A stretch of DNA of 64,000 nt from positions 3,608,775 to 3,672,774 of the forward strand of contig OZ014418.1 in assembly GCA_963965975.1 (NCBI GenBank), written 5' to 3'. The stretch's first letter is position 1. The number at the start of each line of letters is the position of its first letter. A program made the position numbers and the translations under genes. This DNA is from Xestospongia bergquistia. Taxonomy: Eukaryota > Porifera > Demospongiae > Haplosclerida > Petrosiidae. The notes beneath the pieces were generated by a model, which saw nothing but the letters and a program-made list of their open reading frames with translations, was not told the DNA's origin and made no database searches. Of this stretch, positions 34,033-46,074 are shown piece after piece.

Positions 34033-34104
34033 GAAGACGACTATGTGCTCAACTTTACAGAAAGTGTGTCGAAGTCCATTTGCATAACTGCGAGACTCAG
34101 AATC

Positions 34105-34878
34105 CTAGTTCCAATGATTACCTTCTGAATATAACTGTTCCTCATCACTTGGATGGCATATTTCATTCCAAGTTTGAACAAGATATGGATACAATGCATG
34201 ATTAGGACAAAAACATTTGATTACCATTTCAAGAAATCGTTGGCGCTTTGGGGAGTTATCAAAGAACAAAAATGCTTGATGGCAGCTGTCTATCATATTT
34301 CTAATAGATAAAATTTTCGAGGAGTTGCATATTACAAGGTTTAAGCTATGTAATACGCATCCTTGGTAAATCGCATCAGGATCAAATTTCTGAATATGGG
34401 CTTGTACACCTGATCTTGAAGAACTCATAGAGGCTGTAGTGTCATATGCTTGCCCACGACATTTTGTTACATTGATTTCATGACATTCAAGTACCTTTAG
34501 GATACCCTCAGCTATCTTTTCCCCTGTGATTCTTTCTAAGAAATGAAAATCCAAGAGGGCCTCGTTTCTTGGCAACAAATTCAGTGTTAGTCCTAACTTC
34601 CAGAAAGCGTAAGCAAACTGATTAGATCTCTTTACCATGAGAAGTTACTTCATCTGCTATCAGTGAAAAATGAGGACAAATCATCGAGCAATCTCGATAA
34701 AATTGACGAATTTGTGTGGCAGCTATTTCTAGGATCTCATTTTGGATTGTTTTGCTAATATACTTTGCATTTTTTGGACCAGAAACTAGATGCGACTGCA
34801 AAGTGCTGTTTGTTTTGGCAAGCAGTCTTAAAATAGCTATGAAATTACCTTCATTGAAATATGGAGGCTTGGAGAAGT
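34105..34878 (-). pseudogene. hAT transposase, DUF4371 and catalytic part
   Basis: Reading FNEGNFIAILRLLAKTN, PKNAKYISKTIQNEILEIAA, then PHFSLIADEVTSHGKE (34,860-34,640), matching DUF4371 'NEGNF..LL', 'YTSKTIQNELI' and 'FS.LADETTD', where the Asp of the family's ADE/ADET motif is retained. After a frame change, the 177-codon frame (34,638-34,105) continues with CRGQAYDTTASMSSSRSGVQ, GCVLHSLNLVIC and NEICHPSDE, the conserved 'CRGQ.YDGASNMSG' and 'CH.HALNLV' blocks. Frameshifts near 34,640 and 34,105 make it defective. Confidence 0.75.
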
Positions 34879-35778
34879 CTATCTGTCTTGTTTATGTCCT
34901 TGCAGGGCCACTTTCTGCCTGGCACAAGTTAAAACTCCTTCTACTAAGACAGGTAAAATTTCAGAATTGAACAAAAAATTTTTTTGATTAGTATCTGTGA
35001 GTCTACTGTCAATTCTGATTTCTGGATTGGAATAGCTAGCTTTGAAGGTGTACGATCTCTGAACTGCACACAAGTGATAAACATTTTTGCAGTGTCTAGC
35101 AAGAATCTCGGTGGATTTGTTGTAATTGACAAAAGGGGTGTTAACAAAACTCTTGAGCTGTACCTCCTCACTATCTGTTAAGAAAATTATGCACAGTAAG
35201 CACCAACCTCCTTTCTCCACACATCCACCATAGAAAAGCCATAGGTGCTGTTCCAACCATTTCCTTTGAAAGTATATCTTTCGCTGTTGACTACCCCTTT
35301 TATAAGGAAAATATCTGTAATCCAAGCTTGAGGTTTGATTGTGTGGAATTTTTTCATTCGGTGATGTAGTAAGAAGTTTGTACTTTTCAGACTCTGTTAG
35401 CACTCTGGTTTTTTGAATTGCTACCTCTATTAGATTTAATGAATGAATGTGGCAAGGTGGAACCATTACACTGCTCGAATTTTCCTCACATGAGTTGGAA
35501 CATTGTGCCATTCCTGATCCTGATGCAGTAATGACATCATTATCACCCGTGATCATAGGTGTACCAAGATCATCCTCACTGGTATCTTGTTGGGGAATTT
35601 GGGATGTATTGTCTCCTGTATTTCTATGTTGCTGGGGACTCTGAGGTATACTGGTACCAATACTGATATCTTCATCTTGTAAACTGTCATGTGGAAACTC
35701 TTGTGAAAGTGAGTTACTGGTACTAGATAAGTCATTATTAATAGTAGACTGAGATGAGTGCAACTCTGAATCATGGGC
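34879..35778 (-). pseudogene. hAT transposase, TTF zinc-finger part
   Basis: Exon 2 from the acceptor TTCACAG at 35,779. It starts AHDSELHSSQST with a long Ser/Gln/Asp-rich linker (about 110 residues), then DYRYFPYKRGSQQRKIYFQR, KWLEQHLWLFY, GGWCLLCIIF and ILARHCKNVYHLCAVQ. This is the TTF-type zinc finger (Cys-Cys and His-His pairs) that binds transposon ends. The frame runs to 34,879, but the protein should continue with DUF4371 in another frame, so a frameshift lies near 34,900-34,950. Confidence 0.75.
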
Positions 35779-35829
35779 CTGTGAAGATCATTGACTATAA
35801 TAATCAATTCATAACTATTATTATTACAC

Positions 35830-35913
35830 CTTGTACTGATGTTGAGCTTGACTGGTAAATAAAGACCTGATGTCTTTAGTACCATTGCTGCTTTTCTTTT
35901 TCCACTTTCCCAT
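35830..35913 (-). CDS. hAT transposase exon 1
   Basis: Twenty-eight codons from ATG, MGKWKKKSSNGTKDIRSLFT then SQAQHQYK, ending before GTGTAA. The basic start and the FTSQ-like segment are usual for ZMYM1-like hAT proteins. The frame joins phase 0 to the exon starting at 35,778, which supports this start over the overlapping 128-codon frame. Confidence 0.6.
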
Positions 35914-36211
35914 GACACAATGACATGAACTGAGGACACTTAGTCACAGCTGCACAAACACATGTAGTAACCTGAAGTATACTGAAGTCCTAGGCTCCAA
36001 CAATCAAGCAGTCATGCATGCAGTTAAATTTTCACAAGTCATTGTCAACTCAAGTGTAAATAGATGATCATGTTTGAAGTTAACAGTAATATAAACTTGA
36101 CTGCTGCAGTGCATGATCAAAAGTGTAGTGCTACATGTAATTTTTTCTCATGGAGTTTCAGAGTTTTACTTTAATTCCACCCCCCCTTGGGAATTTCTGG
36201 ATCAGCCACTG

Positions 36212-37239
36212 TATCATATTGTATAACTTAACAGTAGTACCTTATCTTGTATGTCACACATACAATCAGCCATATTATATACCATATATATTATATAGCA
36301 GTATTATATGGCTATATATATTTGGTACCATTATATTAGGCAGTATTACATAGTTAAAGATAAAATTTGTGCATCTGTATCTTTACTTCCATTTATCATA
36401 CACAATTATACAATCTCTAACAATAGGTAAAGGTAAGTATTATAAACAATTTGAAGTATTAAACAATTATATCTTCTAGAACAAAGAACAAAGGTAAGTA
36501 TATCGTCTACAGAGAAAGGTGAGGAAGTTATAAGCAACTAATTAATAGTCTTGTTGCCAGCCCATGCATATGAAGGCTTTTTTGTGTGGGAAACGAGACT
36601 AATTATAGCATAAATTAAAATATAAGGTGTTGTTGAAATAAGCCACACCCATAATACTTAGTAGGTGTGGCTTTTGATGCTTGATGAGTGTCTGTGGTGC
36701 TTGCAGTTAGATACAGAATTATGGGTGTAGTTTTACTAATAGGGCGTGATTATAGTATGCCTCACCCACTGTCATTCTCACCTTAGGTTTTACGTGAATA
36801 CATAACACAGTTATCTCCTAGCTTGTATTTGTATCCTTCTTTTGCATAATAATGCCCTTTGTTTTTCTAGTACATATGCATGTAAATTAATAAATCTCTT
36901 CGCACTCTAGCAAAGATAAGCATGTCATCTGGATTCTGGAAAGAAAAGTTACCAAACTTGATTAATAGTCACATCCCCAGGCCTATCCTAGAAATGAAAT
37001 TTTTAATTATTAGATTATAAAATAACGTTTATGAGAAGTGGCTTAAATCGGTTCATATCCAATATAATTAATAGTTAGTTCAGTCAGAACATGTGGGTGT
37101 GACTGATTAATTTGTTTATTTCTTACTTTTATTAATTAGATTGTTTTTTTAGCGGTTGCATTAAATTTAATTAATGACATTTACTGCTATAACAATACAT
37201 TGACTGTTCACTAAATATGGTCATACCCACTTTATTTTG
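36212..37239. repeat. AT-rich spacer with short dispersed repeats
   Basis: No gene. 36,640-36,690 contains an inverted repeat, AAGCCACACC...GGTGTGGCTT, related to motifs at 32.8-33.1 kb. A TATA-rich patch lies at 36,270-36,330. Confidence 0.5.
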
Positions 37240-37705
37240 TTTTGGGCTGATCTCCATTTGAACAGAAAGTTAAGAATACTTTTAAAAACTACAATTTATG
37301 TTGTTACAAGAAATGAATTGTAATACTGTTCATAATAAGATCTATTACATTTTGCAAGAATAATGCCAAGAACCTCACACTTGAAATAATCAGTCAGTTC
37401 AGCTATAAATTTATCAGATTTTGTCTGTACATCCCTAAAATCTAGAATTTACTAAAATAAAATTAATACAGCAAAAAGTATCAATGAGCACAAAGCAAGG
37501 ATTACCTTCTTTTCAGCTTTACTTACTTTTTTTTTCTTAATTAAGGAAAACAGAATTCTAAACAAATTATAATCAAGACAATTTCATGTTTATATAATAC
37601 CCTTTTCATAATCCACAAGACAACATTTAAAAGGTAGACTCCAATAGCAACAAGTAAATCAATAATGACAATAACAGAATAGAACCACATAGCTCTTGAG
37701 TTGAT
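37240..37705 (-). pseudogene. Seven-transmembrane receptor pseudogene, copy 2 (3' part)
   Basis: Degenerate relative of the receptor fragment at 40.8-41.2 kb. 37,700-37,560 reads AMWFYSVIVIIDLLVAIGVY then LLNVVLWIMKR, aligning with MWFNTSVIIDVILAIGVCLL in copy 1 (a membrane helix). 37,390-37,310 reads VLGIILAKCNRSYYEQYYNS, aligning with VLGYISGKCNRAEFEQYYNP, followed by a stop and SILNFLFKW matching TILNFLLK. Stops and frame changes make it non-functional. The upstream half is not recognisable. Confidence 0.5.
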
Positions 37706-38826
37706 ATAAACAGAATATATTCAACAATGGGAAGACTTTGTAGCAATTATGAACTAGATTTACACTTGTACCATTTAAATTGTAATTTTAAAAAGCACAG
37801 ACAAAAGCATCCAGTGAAACAGTTATCCATTTGATGGAATATTTAAAAAGCCATTAACATTAGCACAATATCAAGGACAGTGGTATAACAAGGAATGCCT
37901 GATACCAAGTAAGGTATTCATACACGAACTTGTCAAAAAATAAATTTTAAGAGAAATTCCTAGCTGGTTGTTGTCATATTACTTAGCTAGACTTTGAGAG
38001 TTCTCACTTTCTAATATATAACAAATGCAAATATTATTGGGTTTTATAAATAGCTAACTAGATATCAAAAGAACTATCAAATGTATTATTACAAACAACA
38101 GCTATTGCATATCATGTAATCATCAGAAATCAAAACATGTAAACTAATAATATTACTGTTGTTATAATCGTCCTAGTCCTATCCATTAGTACATTTGTAC
38201 ATTCTTGAATCATGGTAACTATGACATTCACTAAACCAACATTAAGTTTAAGTCAACTGGTGTATTGAGTAAATGAAGCATCTTAACGATCTGCTTACAA
38301 ATCACCTTTGACAAGCAGCCTGTACAACATAGAGTATTTGACTTGTCGATGGCTACATCAACTTTAGTTCTAGTGATTTCAATAGTCCCAAACATCTATA
38401 AACTCTTATATCATATATATAAGAATCAAAGCACAGTAATGCAGAAGTAATTACTTCAGTGTTTCATTGATGCTAAAATCATTGTGTTCATTCTGTTCAT
38501 CTAACTTACTATGTATGTGCTGTGAACTTAAATGCCACACAAAAGGTCAGTTCACTACACAACTTTCTGTAATTATCACACTGACAAGTTCAGCAAAGGA
38601 GTAATATAGCTAAAATTGTACATAAATCTCTTATCTTGAAGAACTTATATCAAGTCTTTGCGAATGCAGGATAGATAAGTGCTTTATTTCACCTACATTA
38701 TGGTGGCATGTGCAATAATAACTATTAATTAACTTTATATTACCTCAAATTTCACGAATCCAAATGGCCTTCATATATGTGTTTCTAGACAGTAATTATA
38801 GTTATAGTGTTAATATCATTATTAAC
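37706..38826. other. Unassigned sequence, possible decayed exons
   Basis: No confident gene. A minus-strand frame near 38,395-38,230 begins MFGTIEITRTKVDVAIDKSN and contains CCTGCLSKVICK; no family recognised. Confidence 0.3.
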
Positions 38827-38902
38827 CTGTCTGAGAAATAATTGAGATGATAGAAAAGTTATTTACCACAAGAGATTGCTCTTGATACATTTCTGAATGT
38901 AC
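38827..38902 (-). other. Exon-like segment paralogous to 63,344-63,422
   Basis: Seventy-six bases between AAG and GTTAAT, reading VHSEMYQEQSLVVNNFSI then ISIISQTG. A similar segment at 63,422-63,344 reads VIHTEVYQDQSLPIDNFSIM then STIS, with TAG in place of the CAG (Gln) codon. DNA similarity extends about 250-290 bp around both. This is probably one exon of a duplicated gene family; it may belong to the receptor pseudogene downstream. Confidence 0.45.
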
Positions 38903-40765
38903 CTTAATATAGAAATAACACTTCAAAATATTTTATATAAATTAATCAACTAGTCTCACTTCACTCTCCGTATGTTTCTCAACACTCTCATCTAAAGAGA
39001 TGTATTAAGAGAGACTAATACTACCAAGAGTGTCAACAATGTCTAACATTTAGCATCAGAACAAGAGAAGCCATTTGTATGTTAGTTATTTGCATTCTCC
39101 TGAATTCTTAGTAACTTTTTTGCATTTCTGTGCTAACACCGACAGTAACTTGTTGACTTTAACTAAAATTTGATGTCATCATTAATTAGCACTAATTGTA
39201 CTGCTTTGTATTATTTGTGTTAGTACCTCTTTGCAAACCTTGAACTTAATAACTTTTGCAATAGTTCACTTTTTATCTTCATACACTTTAAAAGTATTTA
39301 AATCAGCATCATTGAGCTGTAAATGAACAACAATAATTTTGGACTTCTATGTTAACTAGTGAACGATGGTTTCATTTTGCATTGAGAACATCAGAAAAAT
39401 CTTTTTAACTTTACCTCTTCTATAAACTCTCCAAATAGATATGACAAGATAAGTATACTGTTTTACTTTGCAACATCAATATCAGCTGACTCAACTATGT
39501 TTTGAATTGTTAGCACCAGAGTATCCAACTTTCCTTGCATTATAAATAAACTTCATTTGCACTTTCATCACCTTCAATAGTTTCTCAATAAATTGAATGA
39601 TTTATCAAAAAATGTTATAACATTACCTCTCTCTTTTACTTCTTGAAGCACACAATTTGTACTGTTTGTTATCAAGTTTATTTAAATGTTTGTTTTAAGG
39701 TAATTTCATTATATTAAGGTATTAACCATTTCTACTATATTGCTATATGCTAGGTCATCAAATTATGTCATTTTTATCCCACTTTTCGCCAGATTGTTTT
39801 CATTAAAAAATAATAATTAATAAAATCAATATAATGATTCTTGGATCTGTATCTATTGTATGTTAAATGGAATATACATTTAGTTTAGACTTTATGTCAC
39901 ATTCAAATATGGTGCAGGCTACTTACACACTTTGTTAATATTTATTGGTCAAAAATTTGCCAGCTCAAACATTTTTTTAGATTTATTCCAAAAAAGGTGC
40001 AGTTTTGTTCTTCATTGAACATACTAACTCAACTGCTGCACACCCTCTTACTAAATATCCAGGACTTCGTGCTATTACTAGGTAGGACTATCATTAGGCA
40101 TGATAACTCTTATTTGAGGTAATCCTGCTGGAGTGTTGTCCCTTACTTCGAACCATCCATAGATTGAAGATGCTATTAATTAACTGTTGTTATAATAGGT
40201 GTTGTTCATGTGCATGACTATTTTATGTCATACGTAAAGTGAAATCTGTAGATTGCTAGCAATACTTTCAATCACATGATCATACCTGTAGTATAAGTGA
40301 TAGGGAATATTTGATAGCCATATGAAATGCATCACGTGTGTTATATATTTTATGCATATATGATATATTTGTCATTAATGCATAGAGGTGTCTCATATTA
40401 TTGTATTCAGTCATGTGATACATATATCAAAACTGTATTGTATATTAAAGTTCACAATGAGACAATTGTGATCAAAATCGCACCAAGTAAATATATGAAA
40501 TTATGCAGCGTAACAATGCCTGACAATGATCTAAAATGTTCTAAGGAGATCAAATTTGATTTATCTGCATGCTAATTCATTACTCTACCCATCCTATTCT
40601 GGAGGGATAATGAGTTGACTTGACTTGCTGTTATTATACTTGTCAGTACAGCTACTATCAGCAAATGAAGGAGTGGTAGCAGATAATAAATTTATTGGTG
40701 CTTTAACAGGTTTTCTTGTTCTTCTCATTCTAAGTTTTTGCAATAATATTCTAGCAAATTGTTGA
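38903..40765. other. Unassigned sequence, one possible decayed exon
   Basis: No gene recognised. On minus at about 39,540-39,420 the text GKLDTLVLTIQNIVESADID then VAK, stop, NSILILSYLFGEFIEEV looks like a decayed coding helix region, possibly the ectodomain of the receptor pseudogenes on either side. The frame at 40,327-40,575 plus has no support. Confidence 0.3.
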
Positions 40766-41975
40766 ACTTTTTAATAAAAAGTTCAATATAGTAAGAGGCA
40801 CTAATCTCAACAGAATATATGCAATAGCATTGACATAAGGATTATAGTACTGTTCAAACTCAGCTCTGTTACATTTTCCACTAATATAACCTAAAACTTT
40901 TCATTTAAATAATCTGGTAATGCAGTTAGTTGCTTGTTTATATTTGCTGTGTTGTAGCTGACATTGACTAAAGTGAAGATACCAAAAACAACACTTGTAC
41001 AAAATACTAAAATAATCTTCTTTTCTCCTGTACTTAAATGAGTTGTCTGATCATCCTTCTTACTTGTGTAGAGAGAGTAATAGATTAAAAAATTGATAAT
41101 GGTAATAAGTATAGTTTGTAAATTTACCCTGTGAATAATTGTCCAGACAACTATTATCAATAAACACACTCCAATAGCTAAAATAACATCAATGATAACA
41201 GAAGTGTTAAACCACATATAAGGGCTATGATTACAAAGAGTTGGTGGAATCTATGCAAATTACACTTGTATGTTTCGACACAAATGACACAATAACAGGA
41301 TGTACTGGAAATATCAGAGCTAATTATTAATATATATATATATATATATTATCATAATTATATTTACCTAGAATTGTAATTATAGCAAACACAATTTTCA
41401 TCGTTCCACTTTTTCCTATGCTATTCTCATTGAAAGGAATTGTCAATTTAAAGAACAAAATTCTTACTTGAAAAACCCACCAATACATCACATTCAGTGT
41501 ACAGTAATAAAATAAAGTACCTTTAAACATAACAGTAGTTACAAGCATGTAATTATAAAGATAAATTACCAGATAGTGTACAAAATGCTGTAGGAGTATT
41601 TAGACTGTCAAGAAGACTTACTCAACTGCAAAGTAAAGAATCCCTTCCAATTATCACAATTAGTAACAATATAGCTATATAAAGGTAATAAATAGAGTTT
41701 GAAATACATAAATCTTCTGTATAACTTACCAATGATACTAATGTCAATTGTGACAAATATCACGAGAATGGATGGATATGTCAATTAACCATTATATAAT
41801 AAATGTAACTTCATTTTCACAGTAATGGAGTAAAATAACACTAACATTGTTTTATAATCTTTAATTGACTTTCCTATTATCAGTTTACAAACCAACAAAC
41901 CATAAACAGATGCAAATATTTCTCCTATGATGAGAAGTTTAGTTCCTAAGACTACTTTGCTCAAAATTGTCACAT
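40766..41975 (-). pseudogene. Seven-transmembrane (GPCR-like) receptor pseudogene, copy 1
   Basis: Membrane-helix exons in receptor order. 41,973-41,785: VVLGTKLLIIGEIFASVYGL and IKDYKTMLVLFYSITV (helices 1-2). 41,780-41,727: YPSILVIFVTIDISII, after an in-frame TAA. 41,695-41,570: YYLYIAILLLIVIIG...TPTAFCTLSG, with a stop, ending at a donor. 41,520-41,368: TLFYYCTLNVMYWWVFQVRI then LFFKLTIPF, phase-compatible with the previous exon (helices 3-4). 41,247-40,891: IPPTLCNHSPYMWFNTSVI... and a further helix. After a frame change, 40,890-40,770 reads YYNPYVNAIAYILLRLVPL (helix 7). Two in-frame stops, a frameshift near 40,893 and a phase clash at 41,368/41,247 show decay. The family resembles sponge receptors with FCT...L in the first outer loop; the subclass is not settled. 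Confidence 0.55.
41328..41350. repeat. TA microsatellite
   Basis: Run of alternating T and A within an intron of the receptor pseudogene. Confidence 0.85.
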
Positions 41976-43057
41976 CTAGATTGACATATCATGGTAATTT
42001 CAATAAAGTCTCCACGACAAGTTTTGGTGAAATGAGACAAATTTTGAGTTTCTTGATGATGTGAGTAGTTATTGTTTTGAGCTATTGTTTTCATTTGTAA
42101 TCAACTGATCAATTACAAATTACATATTGTACTATTTTGTTATGAATATCACTCTAAAGTGGTAAAGTTGATGTAACTAACCAATGATCATTTATATTGA
42201 ATGTAATAGCACAGGACGAGGTGCTACAAAGAGTAAACATATCTTTGCTGTCACTACTAAAGAATATACTAATAGAAAGTCATGTAGTTTCCAATTGTCA
42301 GAGCAATGAAGATATGTTCAATAATCATTATTTCTACTGGCAGAGTGTTGTCACTATGTACAGTGGTAGCTTTATTGTACCATTATGGGTGTAAGGCAAG
42401 TTATTACGGAATTATAATAACACATCCTTACATACTATATACATGACCTGTAGTATAGCTAATAAATGGAAATAAAATTATGCAATTTTAAAGACTATGC
42501 AGATATGATTCATGAGCATTCAGAATATTTACTTATCCTCAATAAATGTTGTGCCTCTCATAACTCCTCCAATGACAATATCAGTCACCATTAATTGATC
42601 TCATTAAAGACATTATTACTAGTAGCAACATCACTATTTTAGTGCCATTCCAAGCCATGGCGAGTTAATCTACAAGACTTACAATCTTAATTATCTTAAT
42701 TAATCTTTATTAATCATTAATCTTACTTTTATTATAGGTTTTATTAATTTTTTATAAGATTTTATGTATATTTATTTTTGTTCTTTGTCGGTTTATCAGT
42801 TTTTTCTATATGTAAGTGTCAACGAGTTCAGCAAACTCAACAAAGTAATACCAGTCATATTTTAAAGAGTAATCTAACGGAATGTTACTTTTCACAGTAC
42901 AAACGTTAAAGAACTCACGTATGAATATAAAATAGCCAGCAGAAGTGTTGTCATATTAGTCTGCTTCGCTTAGAGAAGAAAGAAAAACGTGGTGATCACA
43001 ATTGCGACACTGAAAAACTAGAGTTCTAACTTCAATTTAATTTAGATTTTGAAAATA
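41976..43057. other. No gene recognised
   Basis: AT-rich spacer. The 65-codon frame at 42,197-42,394 shows no family features. An A/T block at 42,680-42,760 repeats TTAAT-type words. Confidence 0.4.
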
Positions 43058-43208
43058 ATGGAAAAGGAAGTCAGCCTGCAGGCACTACCCAACTGTCTAT
43101 GAAGAGAGGTATGACCTAGTTAGTTTCTGGGTGTAGTCTTATGCCAAGGGAGGGGCTGGGCTCGTTCTTTAATTTTTCCACTTAATAACTTCGATGTTGC
43201 TTTATTAG

Positions 43209-44131
43209 AAGTAAAAAGAAAGAGTGATGAAGAGAAAAAAGAACCCAATAGCAATATAGATAATAAAACTGAACAACAAAAAAAGAATTAGGTCATACTA
43301 TACCAAAGAATAGTTACTTGCTTTGGAATCACTATTTAGTCAAGATCTCTATCCTGATATGTTGATAAGATTGAAGGCTGCTGTTAAGTTAAAAATCACA
43401 GAAAAGAATGTATATGTAAGTGTGGATAATATACATACATATATATATATATACACACACACACATAACTAAGCGAAAGTGTGGCAAAAATAGTTTTTAT
43501 CTTTTGTTTTCCCACAGTATTGGTTCCAAAATCGACATGTAAAGCAAAAGAAAATTGTTTGTCAACTAAGTCCACATGTCCCTCTTTTCCTAGCTCAAGT
43601 TCCATATTAACCAGTAGTGTTGGCAAAGAAAATGTCAGTCTCCCTTCGACCTCCACTACCACTAAACCATTTTATCAACCCCCTTGTTTTCCATCAAGGT
43701 ATTCCCCTATTCTTGCCTCAATCGACACCCCTCATCCAATGATGACTCAGTAAACAATACAACAAACATCAACATATAATTCTCAGACACCCTCTACAAT
43801 ATGTCACTATAGATACAGCTCATATGTCTATCCTCCACATCAACAAAAATTACATCAAACAGATCGCACAAACGTAACATGGTTTTCCTCTACCAGTTCA
43901 TCCTACTCAGCTCCAATTGCAGTCCCATTAACCACCACACCCACTCTTCATCCTGTCTTACCTCTGTGTATTCACTTGTTCTCTTATCCAGACTACAGTT
44001 TACCTCCTACTGCAGATACAACCAACCCTTTGATAAATGCCCTGGAATTTACTTCACCACATCCTTGTTTCAATGATTACTTGGTATATCCACCCACCAA
44101 CTATGATATGACAATGAACCACATAATGTAA
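43209..44131 (+). pseudogene. PRD-like homeobox pseudogene
   Basis: Homeodomain in two exons. After acceptor TTATTAG (43,208) a charged linker (VKRKSDEEKKEPNSNIDNKT) runs into an A-run where the frame shifts. The homeodomain follows at 43,284: RIRSYYTKE, TAG, LLALESLFSQDLYPDMLIRL, KAAVKLKITEKNVY to 43,415, donor GTAAGT. Exon 2 from 43,518 (CCCACAG) gives YWFQNRHVKQKK. Leu16, Phe20, Trp48, Phe49, Gln50 and Asn51 are present; residue 53 is His instead of Arg. The intron falls between residues 46 and 47, the classic PRD-class site. After another frame change, a Ser/Thr/Pro/Tyr-rich tail runs to TAA at 44,129, with an internal TAA at about 43,751. Four lesions (two frameshifts, TAG at 43,311, TAA at 43,751) indicate a pseudogene unless homopolymer errors explain part. 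Confidence 0.75.
43436..43466. repeat. TA/CA microsatellite in the homeobox intron
   Basis: Alternating TA followed by a CACACACACACA run, inside the 102-bp intron that splits the homeodomain. Confidence 0.85.
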
Positions 44132-44367
44132 AATTGAAATGTAGTATTTTTTTGGTATTTAACACTATTAGTTACTAAAAATCTTTAAATTCAAATCATT
44201 AATTTTTTTGACTTATTATTGTGTATTAATCTAATATTTACAAAGTTAAAATTACAAAAGGTGAAGACAATGTATGCAACATAATATATTGATGTTATTA
44301 ATATAATTATTACATTATACTGTCTTCTAAGATTTTTGCATATATTAAAGCAACAATGACATAAACA
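44132..44367. other. Spacer between converging genes
   Basis: AT-rich 3' sequence shared by the plus-strand homeobox relic and the minus-strand ATG2 fragment. Length is about 240 bp; no terminator signal can be assigned by eye. Confidence 0.4.
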
Positions 44368-46074
44368 TTATTGATTGGTCTTCCATTTCTCAAAAGCTTC
44401 TTTTTTTGCTTCTGGAAAAAATAAACTCTTTACTCCACCCAACACATGTCCAAGTGCTTCTAAAGCAAAGATTATGGGACACACTATATTACCTGGTAAA
44501 TGACGCAGGACTCCACCCACAGCTCCTGTTACACCATACTCTTCATGATCAGTAGCAGCTGCTTGAACAAAGTCCCAAGCAGTGTCACCTAAATCCAAAG
44601 AAATGTTATAATAACATTGAGAGATGGTAACGATACAGAATAGTTAGACTATCCTAAATAGATCATTAATTTTTATGTTATTCATAACTACACCACAATA
44701 ACCACATACTAAACAATATCACACTGAACAATGACAATTACAAAAGTCCAGTGGGATAGCTAACCTTATAGCAAGGCCTAGTAGGACAGTCTTATCTTTG
44801 GTCATACACTTTAATACATAATATTTAGGGTTTAGAGGTTATTGATCAGTAGTATAATATGCTGATCTCACACCATCCCACTGGACTTCTGTAGACAATG
44901 AATTTAACGTAATGGACTTAAATAATTAATTAACTCATTCATTTAACTAATTATTATATTAATATGTTAGTAATTAGCTTTAACATAATACTAAGACAAC
45001 ATTGTATAACAAAACCTTACTGTAGTCACAACATTGTAAGCATTTACAAAGCCTTCTCTTAAATCAGCTGGTTGGTGTGACCTACTCTGAGGAACTTGAC
45101 CATTGGTAATCTCAGTGGAGGATTGTGTCTCTTCTGGACTAATCATATCAAATGCTGTCTGGGCTAAAGACTAAATGTGGAAGAGAGGGAAGAAAGAGAT
45201 ATCACAAAGATACATATACTTTGAAGAACATACCTGGACAGAATATAATACCCTGTTAGTTAATTCAACTACAGCTATGCCAGTAGAACTAGCAAATGAG
45301 GTAGTTCCTCTTTGAAGTCCCCAAACAATACGTCCATCTTCTTGATATTGTTGTACTGGTAACCACAACAAATCTACTACACCTTGAACTGAGAGAAAGA
45401 GAAAGAGAGAGATGATAGAGTTCATCATATTACATTCTCATACATAATAGGGTGACATGATACAAGGGACCAACTCCTTGAAGTATGTGTGACAACTGAT
45501 AATTTTTAATATCCTCTAACCACTCTGCAACAACCTGAACCAGTAATTGGTCCAATCCTAATATCCTGAGGCAAAGAACAAAATGAATACCTTCATCATT
45601 AGCTATTGTTAATATTGTATATACAATAATAGCTAATAACTGACACTTGTTTATATCTAATAGCTTTCAATGTAATCTCAGAGTTATCCAAGTGACTTAA
45701 TCCTAGGAGTATCCCTCCTAGAGTGCCCTATCATGTGAAGATCACATGACATATGTTAAATTGATGTATAAAACTAATCACTTGTTCAGAGTATAATCTC
45801 TTAGCTTCATAGTCTATGCATATTGGTACATCAGGATAGAAGACAAATGATTTGATGAAGATAACTGCTGGAGTATTAACTTGATGTTCTTGTGAGCTTT
45901 GGGTTATAACAGTGACATGATGTAATTGATTGATGTTCTCTGTTGATGAATTTGTTGCTCCTGTTGTTAGAAATTAATATTAAGATAATATGATGTGTAA
46001 GTTACTTACCTTCATGATTGAGAGGATGGTATTAGTTGTTGAAAGAGTTCATACAGAAAGAAAAAAGTGTCCTA

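Larger units (their letters stand above)
33215..36211 (-). mobile_element. hAT transposon, about 3.0 kb, decayed
   Basis: Ends CAAGGGCTGATCCAG (33,215) and, on the other strand, CAGTGGCTGATCCAG (36,211): terminal inverted repeats with two mismatches, followed by G- or C-rich runs as in many hAT elements. The 8-bp flanks (TAATATCA and TATCATAT) do not match, so no target-site duplication is confirmed. The minus-strand transposase is of the ZMYM1/DUF4371 type with an N-terminal TTF zinc finger and a C-terminal dimerisation segment, but its frame is broken in several places. The two 5' exons still splice in frame. Confidence 0.85.

Noticed and set aside
33996-35644. Plus-strand frames over the hAT transposase (33,996-34,205; 34,716-34,970; 34,984-35,181; 35,447-35,644)
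   Set aside because: Antisense shadows of the minus-strand transposase.
40327-40575. 82-codon plus-strand frame
   Set aside because: Composition like the surrounding AT-rich DNA and no recognisable family.
43396-43662. 88-codon minus-strand frame over the homeobox region
   Set aside because: Antisense shadow; the plus strand has a homeodomain with matching splice sites.
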